From contig CAVQCG010000005.1 in NCBI GenBank assembly GCA_963710975.1, forward strand, positions 868,001-932,000: a stretch of 64,000 nucleotides of DNA. Direction: 5' to 3'. Positions 1 to 9,268 of this stretch are shown piece after piece (within the stretch, counting starts at the first letter, position 1; every line of letters starts with the position of its first letter). Source of the stretch: JBBQXH01 sp963710975. Its GTDB lineage: Bacteria > Actinomycetota > Thermoleophilia > Gaiellales > Gaiellaceae. The notes beneath the pieces were generated by a model. The model made no database searches. It saw nothing but the letters and a program-made list of their open reading frames with translations, and was not told where the DNA came from. The position numbers were made by a program, and so were the translations under genes.

Positions 1-1404
1 GACCTGTGGATCGACGGAAACCCGATCCCCGAGACTCACGGCGACACCGCCGAGGACTACGCGACCGACGTGATCAGCACCAAGGCGGTCGCGTTGATCC
101 GCTCGGCGCCGAGAGACCAGCCGCTCTTCCTCTGGGTCGCGCCGAACGCGCCGCACATCCCGACCTGGCAAGTCGCCCCCCGCTACCGGAACGCGCCGTG
201 TGCCGTGCCTCGCTGGAGGCCACCGAACTACGACGAGTTCAACGTGATCGACAAGCCGCTCTATATCCGGCGGCGCCGGCCGATCGGCGGGAAGGGGAAG
301 GAGCTCAAGTCGACCTGCCGCCAGCTCCTGGCCGTCGACGATCTCGTCGGCGCCGTTCGCGACGAGCTCGCGGCCCGCGGACGCCTCGAGAACACGATCC
401 TCGTCTACGCGGGCGACAACGGCTACTTCCAGGGCGAACATCGGATCGGCAGCGGGAAGGGAGCTCCCTACGTCACCGACGTCCCGTTCGCGCTGGCCTG
501 GCCCGCAGGTCTGGGGTCGGAGCCGCGCACGATCTCCGAGCGCCTCCAGAACATCGACTTCGCGCCGACGATCTGCGCCCTTGCCGGGTGCACGCTGGGC
601 CCGTACCCGAACGGCCAGAGCCGCCCGGACGGGCTGAGCTTCGCGCCACTCCTCCTCGGCTCCGCCACTACCGTCGGCCGTGACGCGGTCCTCGAGGAGA
701 TGTTGAACGCAGTGCCGCCGGTGTCGACGCCGTACGCGGCGCTGGTCACGACGGATCTCTCGCCGCTCGGCCGCTGGCACTACGTCGAGTACGCGAACGG
801 GGAGCGGGAGCTCTACGACATCTCGAACGGTCCGTGCTGGGCGTGGCGGAGCGGAGTGCTTCCTGGAGACCCCTGCGAGCTGATCAACACGGTGAACTAC
901 CCGACGAACGCCGCGACCGTGCGCGCGCTCCACCTTCGGCTGCGGGAGCTGGAGCAGCGAGAAGGGCGGTCCGCAACCAGGCCCGTAGCCGGGAACAATT
1001 GCCGGCCGGGTGGAGTCCAAGCTCCGCGGGGAATACACTCGGAGGCCGACGGAGAACAAGGAGGGGACGATGCGACGGTTGCTCCTACTCACTGCACTGA
1101 TGGTTGCGGTGACGGCCTTCGCTGCGCCGTCCGCATCGGCCGGGTTCGGCTCCGTGCTCATCACCGCCAGCCCCGCCGGTACCGGGAGCGGTCTCGTCAC
1201 CGGGCCCGGAATCGCCTGCTCCTACGCGGGCGGCGTCACCTCCGGAGACTGCGCCGAAGTCCTCCCGGCCGGCCTCCAGGTCACCCTCACAGCCACACCC
1301 GGAGCAACGTCCGCGATCACCAGCCTGTCCGGGTGCCCGGCTCCGCTGTTTGCCAACGGGGGAAGCGCCAGCTGCCGCTTCATCACGACCCCGACCTCGC
1401 CTGA
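1..1404 (+). CDS. Sulfatase (arylsulfatase family), 3' part, 5' end outside window
   Basis: Frame 1 is open from the first base, so the gene enters from the left and its N-terminal catalytic Cys/Ser region is missing. Visible family features are FLWVAPNAPHIP, a YAGDNGYFQGEHRIGSGKG block (the Asp-Asn and Lys/Gly active-site region of alkaline-phosphatase-fold sulfatases) and the late segment DFAPTICALAG. It should hydrolyse sulfate esters, probably outside the cytoplasm. Recognisable sulfatase sequence stops near 960; the frame then runs on without a stop to 1404 and overlaps the next gene by 335 bases. A TAG in the next frame at 986-988 suggests that the real gene ends there and that one base was lost or gained just upstream. 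Confidence 0.8.
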   Translation, partial: DLWIDGNPIPETHGDTAEDYATDVISTKAVALIRSAPRDQPLFLWVAPNAPHIPTWQVAPRYRNAPCAVPRWRPPNYDEFNVIDKPLYIRRRRPIGGKGKELKSTCRQLLAVDDLVGAVRDELAARGRLENTILVYAGDNGYFQGEHRIGSGKGAPYVTDVPFALAWPAGLGSEPRTISERLQNIDFAPTICALAGCTLGPYPNGQSRPDGLSFAPLLLGSATTVGRDAVLEEMLNAVPPVSTPYAALVTTDLSPLGRWHYVEYANGERELYDISNGPCWAWRSGVLPGDPCELINTVNYPTNAATVRALHLRLRELEQREGRSATRPVAGNNCRPGGVQAPRGIHSEADGEQGGDDATVAPTHCTDGCGDGLRCAVRIGRVRLRAHHRQPRRYRERSRHRARNRLLLRGRRHLRRLRRSPPGRPPGHPHSHTRSNVRDHQPVRVPGSAVCQRGKRQLPLHHDPDLA

Positions 1405-2219
1405 CGTCAACCTCGGCGTCACCTTCACGTTCGCCCCGTTCACGCTTTCGGTCACGAAGGACGGTACGGGCGGCGGAACCGTCGTCAGCAATCCGCTCGG
1501 CATCAGCTGCGGCTTGTTCTGTCAAGCCCACTACCCGAGCGGAATCCTCGTGCAGCTCACCGCCACCCCGGATGCCACCTCGCGCTTCGTGGCCTGGGGC
1601 GGGGCATGCACGCCGTTCGGCTCGAACAGGGTCTGCATCGTGCAGATGAACGGCGACCGCACCGTGTCGGCCACCTTCGCGACGAATCTGGTTCCCGTTA
1701 CCGTCGCCCTCGCCGGAAGCGGCACCGGCCGCGTCACCGGAGGCCCAGGGAACTACTACTGCCAGCCGACCTGTACCGCGCAGATCGTGCTCGGCACGGT
1801 GATGACGTTCACCGCGAGTCCCGCGCCGGGATCGCTGTTCGGTGGTTGGAGCGCGCCCTGCGCCGGGACGTCGACGACCTGCACGTTCACGGTGACCGGG
1901 GCGACGACCCTCACGGCGACCTTCAATCCCGCTCCCGTCGAGGCCACCGTGACCCGCGTGCAGACGTTCCGCAGGCCCTACCGCTACACCCGTGTGATCG
2001 CAGAGGCCGACCAGGCCGTGAGCGTCGCGCTGAGGATCGTCCGGAACGGCAAGACCATCGGCTCGCGGACGGTGCCGACGATGAAGGGCCGGCGGACGAT
2101 TGCCGTGGACATCGCTCCCGGCGCCGCCTTCCGGACCGGCGACGTTGACGGTCGAGTTCACCAACGCCTACGACCGGACGAAGACCCAGACGTTCGAGGT
2201 CACGATTCCACGACGGTAG
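1070..2219 (+). CDS. Secreted protein with InlB B-type bacterial repeats (one frameshift)
   Basis: Starts at ATG 1070 behind a GAGGGG ribosome site, with a clear signal peptide (MRRLLLLTALMVAVTAFA, cleavage near ASA). Three or four repeats of about 80 residues follow, each with an FTLSVTKDGTGGGTV-like strand, a paired-Cys segment such as ISCGLFC or YYCQPTC, an LTATP step and an F..W.G.C....CTF end. This is the divergent InlB B-repeat pattern of actinobacterial surface proteins. Base 2136-2137 seems to carry one extra C: the next frame gives a natural ending, TLTVEFTNAYDRTKTQTFEV, stopping at TAG 2217-2219, whereas the raw frame runs to 2260. Function is unknown; adhesion or cell-wall contact is a guess. 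Confidence 0.75.
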
Positions 2220-2296
2220 GTCAATTTCCGATCAATCATCTGCTCCCGCTGCTACCCTGAGACCAGGTCGGCATCCCGCCGGCCGTGAGGTTTCTC

Positions 2297-2386
2297 TACT
2301 CGGTTCCCCTTTCGGCGGCTTCGAGATAGGCAAATCTCGAAGCAATTCCGCGGCCTTGCCGCGGCCGACAGAGAGGTACCGAGTAC
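2297..2386 (+). promoter_or_regulatory. Structured 5' leader of the DEAD-box helicase gene
   Basis: Three nested helices can be drawn in the 90 bases before the ATG. An outer 8-bp stem pairs TACTCGGT (2297-2304) with ACCGAGTA (2378-2385). Inside it lie a perfect 10-bp hairpin, GCTTCGAGAT (2318-2327) with ATCTCGAAGC (2334-2343), and a 6-bp CCGCGG hairpin (2348-2353 with 2359-2364). The outer stem ends one base before the start codon and lies close to the likely ribosome site, so closing it could block translation. Seen directly: the pairings. Inferred: a control role, perhaps temperature or autoregulation by the helicase. Confidence 0.5.
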
Positions 2387-3586
2387 ATGTCTCAGGAATC
2401 ATTTCGCGAGCTTGGCCTGTCCGCGTCCGTGACGGACGTGCTCGCGCGTAACTCCATCACCACACCCTTCCCCATCCAGGCGCTCGTCATCCCCGATGCG
2501 ATCGCCGGCCGCGACGTCCTCGCGAAGTCGCCTACCGGCTCGGGCAAGACGCTGGCCTTTGCCGGCCCGATCGTCGAGCGGCTCGACGGCTCCGGAGGCC
2601 GCCCGTCCGCACTGGTGCTGGTTCCGACTCGGGAGCTTGCGTCACAGGTCGCCGGTGACTTCGCGCCGATTGCGAAAACACGGGGCCTGAAAGTTGCCGC
2701 GGTCTTCGGCGGCGTCGGAATTCCGGCCCAGGCGAAAGCTGCCGCCCAGGCTGACATCCTCGTCGCCACCCCAGGGCGGCTCGAGGATCTCGTCTCGCGG
2801 AAGATGGTCAAGCTCGACAGCGTGCAGATCCTGGTTCTCGACGAGGCCGACCGGATGCTCGACATGGGCTTTCGCCCCCAGGTCGATCGACTCGTCCGCC
2901 GGCTGTCGAGAGACCGCCAGACGATGTTCTTCTCGGCAACGCTTCACGGCGAGGTCGGGCAGATGGCCGGCGAGTACACACGCGACGCACGCGTCCACGA
3001 GGCGAAGCACCCCGAGAAGTGGGAGTCGGCAAGCGTCGAGCACCTGTTCGTCCCGGTGACGGCCGAGAACAAGATCGAGAAGCTCGTCGAGCTCCTTTCC
3101 GCCGAGCGCGGCCTCGCGCTTGTCTTCGTCAGAACGAAGCGCGGTGCGGATCGTCTCGTCCGCAAGCTCGAGCGCCACGACGTGAAGGCGGTTGCGATGC
3201 ACGGCGACAAGACGCAGGGCGCTCGCGAGAAAGCGCTCGCCCGTTTCGAGTCGGGCAAGGTCTCCACGCTCGTCGCCACGGATGTCGCCGCACGCGGGCT
3301 CGATCTCGACGAGGTCACCCACGTCATCAACTTCGATCCGCCGGCAGAGGGCACGGACTACGTCCACCGAGTTGGCCGAACGGGTCGGGCCGGACGCAGC
3401 GGCACCGGGATCACGCTCGTCCTGCCAGAACAGCAGGCTGACGTCAGCCGGGTTGCCTCGCGCCTCGGCCACGCAGACCAGTTCGCGAGAGAGGGCATGA
3501 CGGTCGCCGCCCCCCGCGTCGTCTACAGCTCCCGCCGGGGCCGCAACAGCAAGTGGGGCCCCTCGCGCCCGCGCCGCAAGATCTAA
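2387..3586 (+). CDS. DEAD-box ATP-dependent RNA helicase (RhlE-like)
   Basis: A 399-residue cytoplasmic helicase that unwinds RNA duplexes using ATP. All core motifs are intact and in order: a Q-motif region (FRELGL, FPIQ), Walker A PTGSGKT at 49-55, PTRELA at 80-85, TPGR at 128-131, DEAD at 152-155, SAT at 183-185, then ARGLD and HRVGRTGRAG in the second RecA domain. The C-terminal tail is short, basic and Arg/Ser rich, as in RhlE-type proteins that work in ribosome assembly or cold adaptation. ATG 2387 sits directly after a three-helix leader. The next gene starts 18 bases after its stop and may be cotranscribed, although the functions look unrelated. Confidence 0.93.
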   Translation: MSQESFRELGLSASVTDVLARNSITTPFPIQALVIPDAIAGRDVLAKSPTGSGKTLAFAGPIVERLDGSGGRPSALVLVPTRELASQVAGDFAPIAKTRGLKVAAVFGGVGIPAQAKAAAQADILVATPGRLEDLVSRKMVKLDSVQILVLDEADRMLDMGFRPQVDRLVRRLSRDRQTMFFSATLHGEVGQMAGEYTRDARVHEAKHPEKWESASVEHLFVPVTAENKIEKLVELLSAERGLALVFVRTKRGADRLVRKLERHDVKAVAMHGDKTQGAREKALARFESGKVSTLVATDVAARGLDLDEVTHVINFDPPAEGTDYVHRVGRTGRAGRSGTGITLVLPEQQADVSRVASRLGHADQFAREGMTVAAPRVVYSSRRGRNSKWGPSRPRRKI

Positions 3587-3604
3587 CGGGGCCAGGAGGA
3601 AATC

Positions 3605-5107
3605 GTGGCAGTCGCGACACCCGACAGTTGGACATCGCGGATCGACGAGCTCGAGATCCCGGCGCAGGCGTTCATCGACGGCGATCACGTTGACGCCGAG
3701 AGCGGTCAGACGTTCGAGTGCGTGAGCCCGATCGACGGGCGAATCCTCGCGAACGTCGCCTCGTGCGACACCGCCGACGTCGACCGCGCTGTGCGCGGGG
3801 CTCGCGCAGCCTTCGAGTCCGGCGTCTGGTCACGACTCGCCCCGAAGAAGCGAAAGAAGGTGCTGCAACGCCTCGCCTCGCTGATCGAGGAGCACGCGGA
3901 CGAGCTCGCGCTCCTCGAGACGCTCGACATGGGCAAGCCGATCCGTGACGCTCGCGCTATCGACGTGCCGCTCGCCGCCGAGACGATCGCCTACTACGGC
4001 GAGGCGCTCGACAAGATCTACGACGAGGTCGCGCCGACCGACCCATCCGCCGTGGTCATGGTGGTCAGGGAGCCGCTCGGCGTCATCGGCGCCGTCGTGC
4101 CATGGAACTTCCCGCTCCTGATGGCGACGTGGAAGGCCGGCCCGGCCCTCGCGACCGGGAACAGCGTCATCCTGAAGCCGGCGGAGCAGTCGCCCCTCAC
4201 GGCCTTGCGCCTCGGGCAGCTCGCGGCGGAGGCGGGCATCCCCGACGGCGTCCTCCAGGTCGTCCCCGGCCTTGGCGAGACGGCAGGCCAGGCGATCGGG
4301 CTCCACATGGACGTCGACATGGTCGCCTTCACCGGCTCGACCGAGGTCGGCAAGTTCTTCCTTCGCTACTCCGGCGAGTCGAACATGAAGCGCATCGCGC
4401 TCGAGTGCGGCGGCAAGTCACCGCATATCGTCATGCCCGACTGCAGCGACCTCGACGGTGCGGCCACCGCAGCCGCATGGGGAATCTTCTTCAACCAGGG
4501 TGAGGTGTGCAATGCCGGTTCACGGCTCCTCGTCCACGAGTCGGTGAAGGACGAGTTCCTCGAGAAGGTCACCAAGGTCGCCTCGCGGATCCAGCCCGGC
4601 GATCCGCTCGACCCTTCGACCCGCATGGGTGCGCTGGTCGACTCGACGCAGCTCGACCGCGTGCTCGGCTACATCGAGTCGGGCAAGGACGAGGGCGCCG
4701 ACCTGTACCTCGGCGGCAGCCGCGTTCGCACCGACACGGGCGGCTACTACGTCGAGCCGACGATCTTCGACACCGTCCGAAACGACATGACGATCGCGCG
4801 CGAGGAGATCTTCGGCCCTGTGCTCTCGACGATCTCGTTCACGGACGAAGCCGAGGCGATCAGCATCGCGAACGACACCATCTACGGTCTTGCCGCGGCG
4901 GTCTGGACGGATGACGTGAACCGTGCGCATCGCACGGCACGCGCACTCCGGGCCGGGGTCGTCTGGGTCAACACGTTCGACACGGGCGACATCTCGGCGC
5001 CGTTCGGCGGCTTCAAGCAGTCCGGCTTCGGCCGGGACAAGTCGATGCACTCGCTCGAGAAGTACACGGATCTGAAGACGATCTGGATCCAGCTCCGCGA
5101 GGGCTGA
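3605..5107 (+). CDS. NAD(P)-dependent aldehyde dehydrogenase
   Basis: A 500-residue member of the aldehyde dehydrogenase superfamily, oxidising an aldehyde to the acid. GTG 3605 follows an AGGAGG site. The PWNFP motif is at 166-170, the cofactor glycine motif FTGSTEVGK near 242-250, the general-base Glu in LECGGKS (E267) and the catalytic Cys in NQGEVCNAG (C302). The overall pattern (LETLDMGKPI, the FGGFKQSGFGRDKS end) is closest to the gamma-glutamyl-gamma-aminobutyraldehyde and betaine-aldehyde types. Substrate cannot be fixed from sequence. The luciferase-like gene that follows is convergent, 17 bases away. Confidence 0.93.
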   Translation: MAVATPDSWTSRIDELEIPAQAFIDGDHVDAESGQTFECVSPIDGRILANVASCDTADVDRAVRGARAAFESGVWSRLAPKKRKKVLQRLASLIEEHADELALLETLDMGKPIRDARAIDVPLAAETIAYYGEALDKIYDEVAPTDPSAVVMVVREPLGVIGAVVPWNFPLLMATWKAGPALATGNSVILKPAEQSPLTALRLGQLAAEAGIPDGVLQVVPGLGETAGQAIGLHMDVDMVAFTGSTEVGKFFLRYSGESNMKRIALECGGKSPHIVMPDCSDLDGAATAAAWGIFFNQGEVCNAGSRLLVHESVKDEFLEKVTKVASRIQPGDPLDPSTRMGALVDSTQLDRVLGYIESGKDEGADLYLGGSRVRTDTGGYYVEPTIFDTVRNDMTIAREEIFGPVLSTISFTDEAEAISIANDTIYGLAAAVWTDDVNRAHRTARALRAGVVWVNTFDTGDISAPFGGFKQSGFGRDKSMHSLEKYTDLKTIWIQLREG

Positions 5108-5124
5108 TCGGCAGTTCAAGGTGC

Positions 5125-6060
5125 TCAGCCCGCGAGAGCTGAGACCCGCGCGACGACGTCCCGGCACAGACGAGCGACATCGCCGGGGTCGTCGGTGAAC
5201 TGTGAGGGCTTCAGGCAGAACGAGGTGAATCCGTCTGCGAGCTGCGGCGGGATCGCCTCGAGCGCCTGCCCGAGGTCCGCGACGCTCGTCGGGCTCGGGA
5301 ACGTGGCGCGCGTCCCGCCGATCATCTCGAGCTCGCCGATGTCACGCCCTGCGGCATGCATCGCCTCCGCAAGCCGATCCAGCTCGCCGGGCTTCGGCTG
5401 CCCGAGCGGGTGGAAGCCGTGCCCGTAGCGAACGAGCCGCTCGAGCAGGCGGTCGTGGAGCGAGCTTCCCCCGAACCACAGCCGGGGCCCGTCGGGCCTG
5501 TACGCCTTCGGCTCGAAATAGACGTCGTCGAAGCGGTAGTGGCTACCGTGGAACGAGGCTGGTGTGTCTCGCCAGAGGATCTCCCAGGCGGCGAGGTGCT
5601 CGTCCAGAAGCGCCCCCCGGCGATTGAACGCAACGTCGAGCGCCTCATACTCCGGCGGGTGCCAGCTCACCGTGGGCTGCACGACGAGTCGACCCTCGGA
5701 AAGCAGGTCGAGAGTAGCCAGCTCCTTCGCGAGCAGCAGCGGATGGCGGAGCGGCGCGATGATCGCGGCGCCGATCAGGCGCAGCGTGGTCGTGGCCGCC
5801 GCGATCGCGCTCATCAGGACGATCGAGTTCGGCCAGGGCGTCGCTGGATCCTGATTTCCCGGAAGGGCGTACTCGCGCGGGTTCGCCATCCGCCCGTCGG
5901 CTCCGGCGCTCGCTCCCAGGACGACGTGCTCACTGACCATGACGCCGTCCCACCCGGCGTCCTCGGCCTCGACCGCCATCCGTACGAGCGCCCGCAGGTC
6001 ACGCGGCGAGGTCAGCGTCCAGTTCTCGCTGAGCACGAGAATCAGCCGGGGCGTGGGCAC
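5125..6060 (-). CDS. LLM-class (luciferase-like) flavin or F420-dependent oxidoreductase
   Basis: 311 residues with the TIM-barrel pattern of luciferase-like monooxygenases: VRMAVEAEDAGWDGVMVSEH at the N-terminus, then IAAATTTLRLIGAAIIAPLR, a LDLLSEGRLVV segment and the late LWFGGSS turn that binds flavin phosphate. The form resembles the actinobacterial F420-dependent subgroup (TIGR03619-like), in which reduced F420 replaces FMN; this is family inference. No substrate is evident. It is divergent from the acyl-CoA synthetase gene, with only 36 bases between the start codons, so both promoters overlap. Confidence 0.85.
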   Translation of the reverse strand: MPTPRLILVLSENWTLTSPRDLRALVRMAVEAEDAGWDGVMVSEHVVLGASAGADGRMANPREYALPGNQDPATPWPNSIVLMSAIAAATTTLRLIGAAIIAPLRHPLLLAKELATLDLLSEGRLVVQPTVSWHPPEYEALDVAFNRRGALLDEHLAAWEILWRDTPASFHGSHYRFDDVYFEPKAYRPDGPRLWFGGSSLHDRLLERLVRYGHGFHPLGQPKPGELDRLAEAMHAAGRDIGELEMIGGTRATFPSPTSVADLGQALEAIPPQLADGFTSFCLKPSQFTDDPGDVARLCRDVVARVSALAG

Positions 6061-6096
6061 GTGGACAGCATCTCATGTCAGATAGGTTGAAGGCCG

Positions 6097-7593
6097 ATGT
6101 TGCCGCAGGTTGAGCCTCTGAGCGCTGTGATCGAAGCGGGTCGGGACAGCGCCCCGGCCCTCGTCTGCCCGGACGACGAGATCATCCTGTCCTTCGGCGA
6201 GCTGGCCGAGCGCGTCGACGACCTCGCACGGCGCCTGAGCTCGGCGGGCGTCGAGCACGGCGACCGCGTCGCCCTCGCTCTGCCGAACGGTCCGGAGATC
6301 GTCCAGCTGCTTCTGGCCGTGACCGCTCTCGGCGCGACGGCCGCCCCTCTCAACCCCGCGTATACACGCGATGAGTTCTCCTTCTATCTCGGCGATGTCC
6401 AGCCGCGCCTCCTGCTCGTTTCCGAGGGGGAGCTCGCAGGGGCGAGGGATGCGGCCGCTTCGAGCGGGATCGTCGAGGTGGCCGCTGCATCCGGCGCCGG
6501 CGTCCGGCTCTCTTCCCGGGGGGACGAGCTCGCGCACTCCGCCTACGAGCCCGGCGGGCCGGAAGACGTCGCGATCCTGCTGCACACGAGCGGCACGACG
6601 AGCCGGCCCAAGCAGGTGCCGCTCCTCCAGCGCAATCTCGTTGCCTCCGCACGCTCGATGGCCCGTCACTATGCGCTGTCCGATTCGGACGTGTCCTACG
6701 TGGCGATGCCGCTCTTCCACATCCACGGTCTCGTCGCCTCGACGTTCGCCGCGCTCGCCGCCGGTGGTGCCGTGGTCGCTCCGCGCCGCCTCGCGCCGCG
6801 GCGGTTCTGGCAGCACGTCGTGGCGCACGGCGTGACCTGGATCTCTGCCGGGCCGACGATCCACCACATGCTCATCGAGCGCGCGGAGCCGGTTGGGACG
6901 GAACTTCGCTTCACGCGATCGTGCAGCTCGGCGCTCAGCCCCGAGCTCATGGCCCGCTGCGAGGCGATCTACGGCGTCCCCATGCTGGAGGCCTACGGCA
7001 TGACCGAGGCAAGCCATGAGATGGCGGCAAACCCGCTACCGCCGGGCGAACGACGCCCCGGGACAGTCGGTGTTCCGACGGGAGCCCGCATCAGGCTGCT
7101 CGACCGCGACTGGAACGACGTCGGTCCCGGCGCGGCCGGCGAGGTGGCGATCAGTGGCCCGGGAGTCACGCCCGGCTATCTCGCGAACGACGAGGCGAAC
7201 CGCGAGTCGTTCCGTGACGGATGGTTCAGGACGGGCGACCAGGGTCTCTTCGAGGACGGCTACCTCCGCCTCGTCGGGCGCATCAAGGAGATCATCATCC
7301 GCGGCGGCGAGAACATCTCCCCGAGCGAGGTGGAGGCTGTCCTGCTCGCCCACCCAGCGGTCGCCGACGCTGTGTGCTTCGGGATCCCGCACGAGAAGTA
7401 CGGGGAGCAGGTCGCCGCCGCCGTCGCGCTCGCAGGTGAGACCGACCACGACATGCTCGTCGCGCACTGCCGCGAGCGGTTGACCGCCGTGAAGGTGCCG
7501 ACGGTGATCCACATCCTCGAGAAGATCCCGCGGACGGCGACCGGGAAGCTGCAACGACGCCGCGTGGCCGCGTCGATCTACGGCGACCGCTGA
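6097..7593 (+). CDS. AMP-forming acyl-CoA synthetase (oxalyl-CoA synthetase-like)
   Basis: 498 residues of the ANL adenylate-forming family, activating a carboxylic acid as the acyl-AMP and then the CoA thioester. Motifs in order: the P-loop LLHTSGTTSRPKQVP near 165, the aromatic A4 region FHIHGL, the A5 motif EAYGMTEASHEMAANPLPP, GWFRTGDQG, the hinge VGRIKEIIIRGGENISPSEVE, and the C-terminal catalytic Lys in PRTATGKLQRR. The HEMAANPLPP segment and the length recall plant AAE3/Pcs60 oxalate-CoA ligases. It overlaps the next gene by one base (TGATG), so the two are translationally coupled. Confidence 0.88.
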   Translation: MLPQVEPLSAVIEAGRDSAPALVCPDDEIILSFGELAERVDDLARRLSSAGVEHGDRVALALPNGPEIVQLLLAVTALGATAAPLNPAYTRDEFSFYLGDVQPRLLLVSEGELAGARDAAASSGIVEVAAASGAGVRLSSRGDELAHSAYEPGGPEDVAILLHTSGTTSRPKQVPLLQRNLVASARSMARHYALSDSDVSYVAMPLFHIHGLVASTFAALAAGGAVVAPRRLAPRRFWQHVVAHGVTWISAGPTIHHMLIERAEPVGTELRFTRSCSSALSPELMARCEAIYGVPMLEAYGMTEASHEMAANPLPPGERRPGTVGVPTGARIRLLDRDWNDVGPGAAGEVAISGPGVTPGYLANDEANRESFRDGWFRTGDQGLFEDGYLRLVGRIKEIIIRGGENISPSEVEAVLLAHPAVADAVCFGIPHEKYGEQVAAAVALAGETDHDMLVAHCRERLTAVKVPTVIHILEKIPRTATGKLQRRRVAASIYGDR

Positions 7594-8573
7594 TGCGCTT
7601 CGCGGTCGTGGGCGCGGGCGCGATCGGTGCATACATCGGCGCCTCGCTCGCACGCGGCGGTGCGGACGTCGTGCTGATCGCCCGGGGCGCGCACCTTCAC
7701 GCGCTGCAGCGAGACGGCGTCACCGTACTCTCTGAGCGCGGCGACTTCGCGGCGCACCCGGAGGCCACCGACGACCTCGCGGCCGTTGCCGGTGCCGACG
7801 TGGTCATCCTCGGCCTGAAGGCCTACAGCCTCCCCGAAATCGCGCCCCGCATCGCTCCGCTCCTCGCGCCTGGAGCGGCGGTGATACCTGCCCAGAACGG
7901 CGTCCCGTGGTGGTTCTTCCAATCGTTCGACGGGCCGCTGGCGGGATCGGTGATCGAGGCGGTCGACCCGCGCGGCGTCATCACACGCGCCATCCCGCCC
8001 GAATCCATCGTCGGCTGCGTCCCCTACCCGGCCACGGAGATCGCGTCACCCGGCGTAATCCGCCACCTGGAGGGGACGCGCTTCGTAATCGGCGAGCCGG
8101 ACGGAACGTCCAGCGAGCGCTGCCTTCGCATCTCGCAAGCCTTCGTCGCCGGCGGGCTCAAGTGCCCTGTCGACGAGGACATCCGCACGCAGGTCTGGCT
8201 GAAGCTCGTCGGCAATATCGCCTTCAACCCGGTCACGGCCCTGACCGGGGCAACCCTCGGCGACCTCCGACTCGTACCGGAGATGCCCGCCGTGCTCCGC
8301 GACATCCTCGAGGAGGGCGCCGCGCTGGGAGAGGCGCTCGGGATCGCACTCCCCGTCTCGATCGACCGGCGGCTCGAGGCCGGAATGGGCGTCGGGCCCC
8401 ACAAGACGTCGATGCTGCAGGATCTCGAAGCAGGGAAACCGCTCGAGCTCGACTGCATGACGGGCGCCGTCATCGAGATAGCCGGGAAGCTCGGCATTCC
8501 CGTCCCGCACACGGAGACGGTGCACGCGTGCACCCGGCTGCTCGAAAAGCTGAACGCAGTGCGGAGGGATTAG
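7593..8573 (+). CDS. Ketopantoate reductase family (ApbA/PanE-like) oxidoreductase
   Basis: 326 residues with an N-terminal Rossmann fold (FAVVGAGAIGAYIGASLARGG, residues 3-23) that binds NADP and a helical C-terminal domain with the family signature KLVGNIAFNPVTALTG, which carries the catalytic Lys and Asn, plus a late LELDCMTGAVIEIA segment. True PanE makes pantoate for CoA, but actinobacterial paralogues of this length, with a QNGVPWWF motif, often act on other 2-oxo acids. Its coupling to the acyl-CoA synthetase supports a catabolic rather than a vitamin role. It overlaps the convergent TetR gene by four bases. Confidence 0.85.
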   Translation: MRFAVVGAGAIGAYIGASLARGGADVVLIARGAHLHALQRDGVTVLSERGDFAAHPEATDDLAAVAGADVVILGLKAYSLPEIAPRIAPLLAPGAAVIPAQNGVPWWFFQSFDGPLAGSVIEAVDPRGVITRAIPPESIVGCVPYPATEIASPGVIRHLEGTRFVIGEPDGTSSERCLRISQAFVAGGLKCPVDEDIRTQVWLKLVGNIAFNPVTALTGATLGDLRLVPEMPAVLRDILEEGAALGEALGIALPVSIDRRLEAGMGVGPHKTSMLQDLEAGKPLELDCMTGAVIEIAGKLGIPVPHTETVHACTRLLEKLNAVRRD

Positions 8574-9241
8574 CCGGGAAGCTCGCGGGCGAGGAGAAGC
8601 GAGCCGAGATCACGGGCCCGGACTGCCGCTTTGCGATCGCCCTCGCCCGCCGAGACGATCGACCCCTTCATCAGGATGTGCCACTGACGGGCGAACGCCT
8701 CCGGGTCGGAGACTCCGGCGTCGGCGGCAAGTCCTTCGATGAATGACCGGATCGTCGCCAGGTGCGTCACGCTCGCTCGGCGAACATCGCTCGTCTGATC
8801 GGTCGTCTCGAGCAGGACGTTGATGAACGAGCACCCCTCGAAATCGTCGGTCCGGAACCACTCGTCGAAGACGTCGAAGACGGCGAGCAGCCGCGCAGCC
8901 GGAACGGTCTCGCGCCGCTCGACTTCGTTCTGGAGCCAACTCTTCGTCCAGAGCTCACCACGCTGTTCGAGGAACGCAAGCACGAGCTCGTCCTTCGACG
9001 CGAAGTTCCGGTAAAGCGTCATCCGAGCGACACCCGAGCGTTCGATGATCGCGTCGATTCCGACGGCCCGGATCCCGTTGCGGGAGAAGAGGTCGTAGGC
9101 CGCTGCCAGGATCCGCTCTCGTGCATCGCCGGTCACCGGCCGGGCGCTCGGGGTTCTCGTTCCAGTGCTCACGGACCCTGAAACTAGCAGCTGGACTACA
9201 CGTCCGCCGCTCCCACGCGTTTCCTCGAAACGGGCGTTCAT
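8570..9241 (-). CDS. TetR-family transcriptional regulator
   Basis: 223 residues. The N-terminal helix-turn-helix is plain: ARERILAAAYDLFSRNGIRAVGIDAIIERSGVARMTLYRNFASKDELV. The rest is a helical ligand-binding domain with ...FDVFDEWFRTDDFEGCSFINVL, common in TetR proteins near oxidoreductases. ATG 9241 has a GGAGG site five bases upstream; GTG 9172 is an alternative. It is convergent with the ketopantoate-reductase-like gene and may control the preceding ligase/reductase pair, but no operator was identified. Confidence 0.88.
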   Translation of the reverse strand: MNARFEETRGSGGRVVQLLVSGSVSTGTRTPSARPVTGDARERILAAAYDLFSRNGIRAVGIDAIIERSGVARMTLYRNFASKDELVLAFLEQRGELWTKSWLQNEVERRETVPAARLLAVFDVFDEWFRTDDFEGCSFINVLLETTDQTSDVRRASVTHLATIRSFIEGLAADAGVSDPEAFARQWHILMKGSIVSAGEGDRKAAVRARDLGSLLLARELPG

Positions 9242-9268
9242 GTCGCCTCCGCGAAGCGGATCGAGGCC

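Noticed and set aside
2220..2386. Known riboswitch class upstream of the helicase
   Set aside because: No conserved aptamer core that I can recognise; recorded only as an unnamed structured leader.
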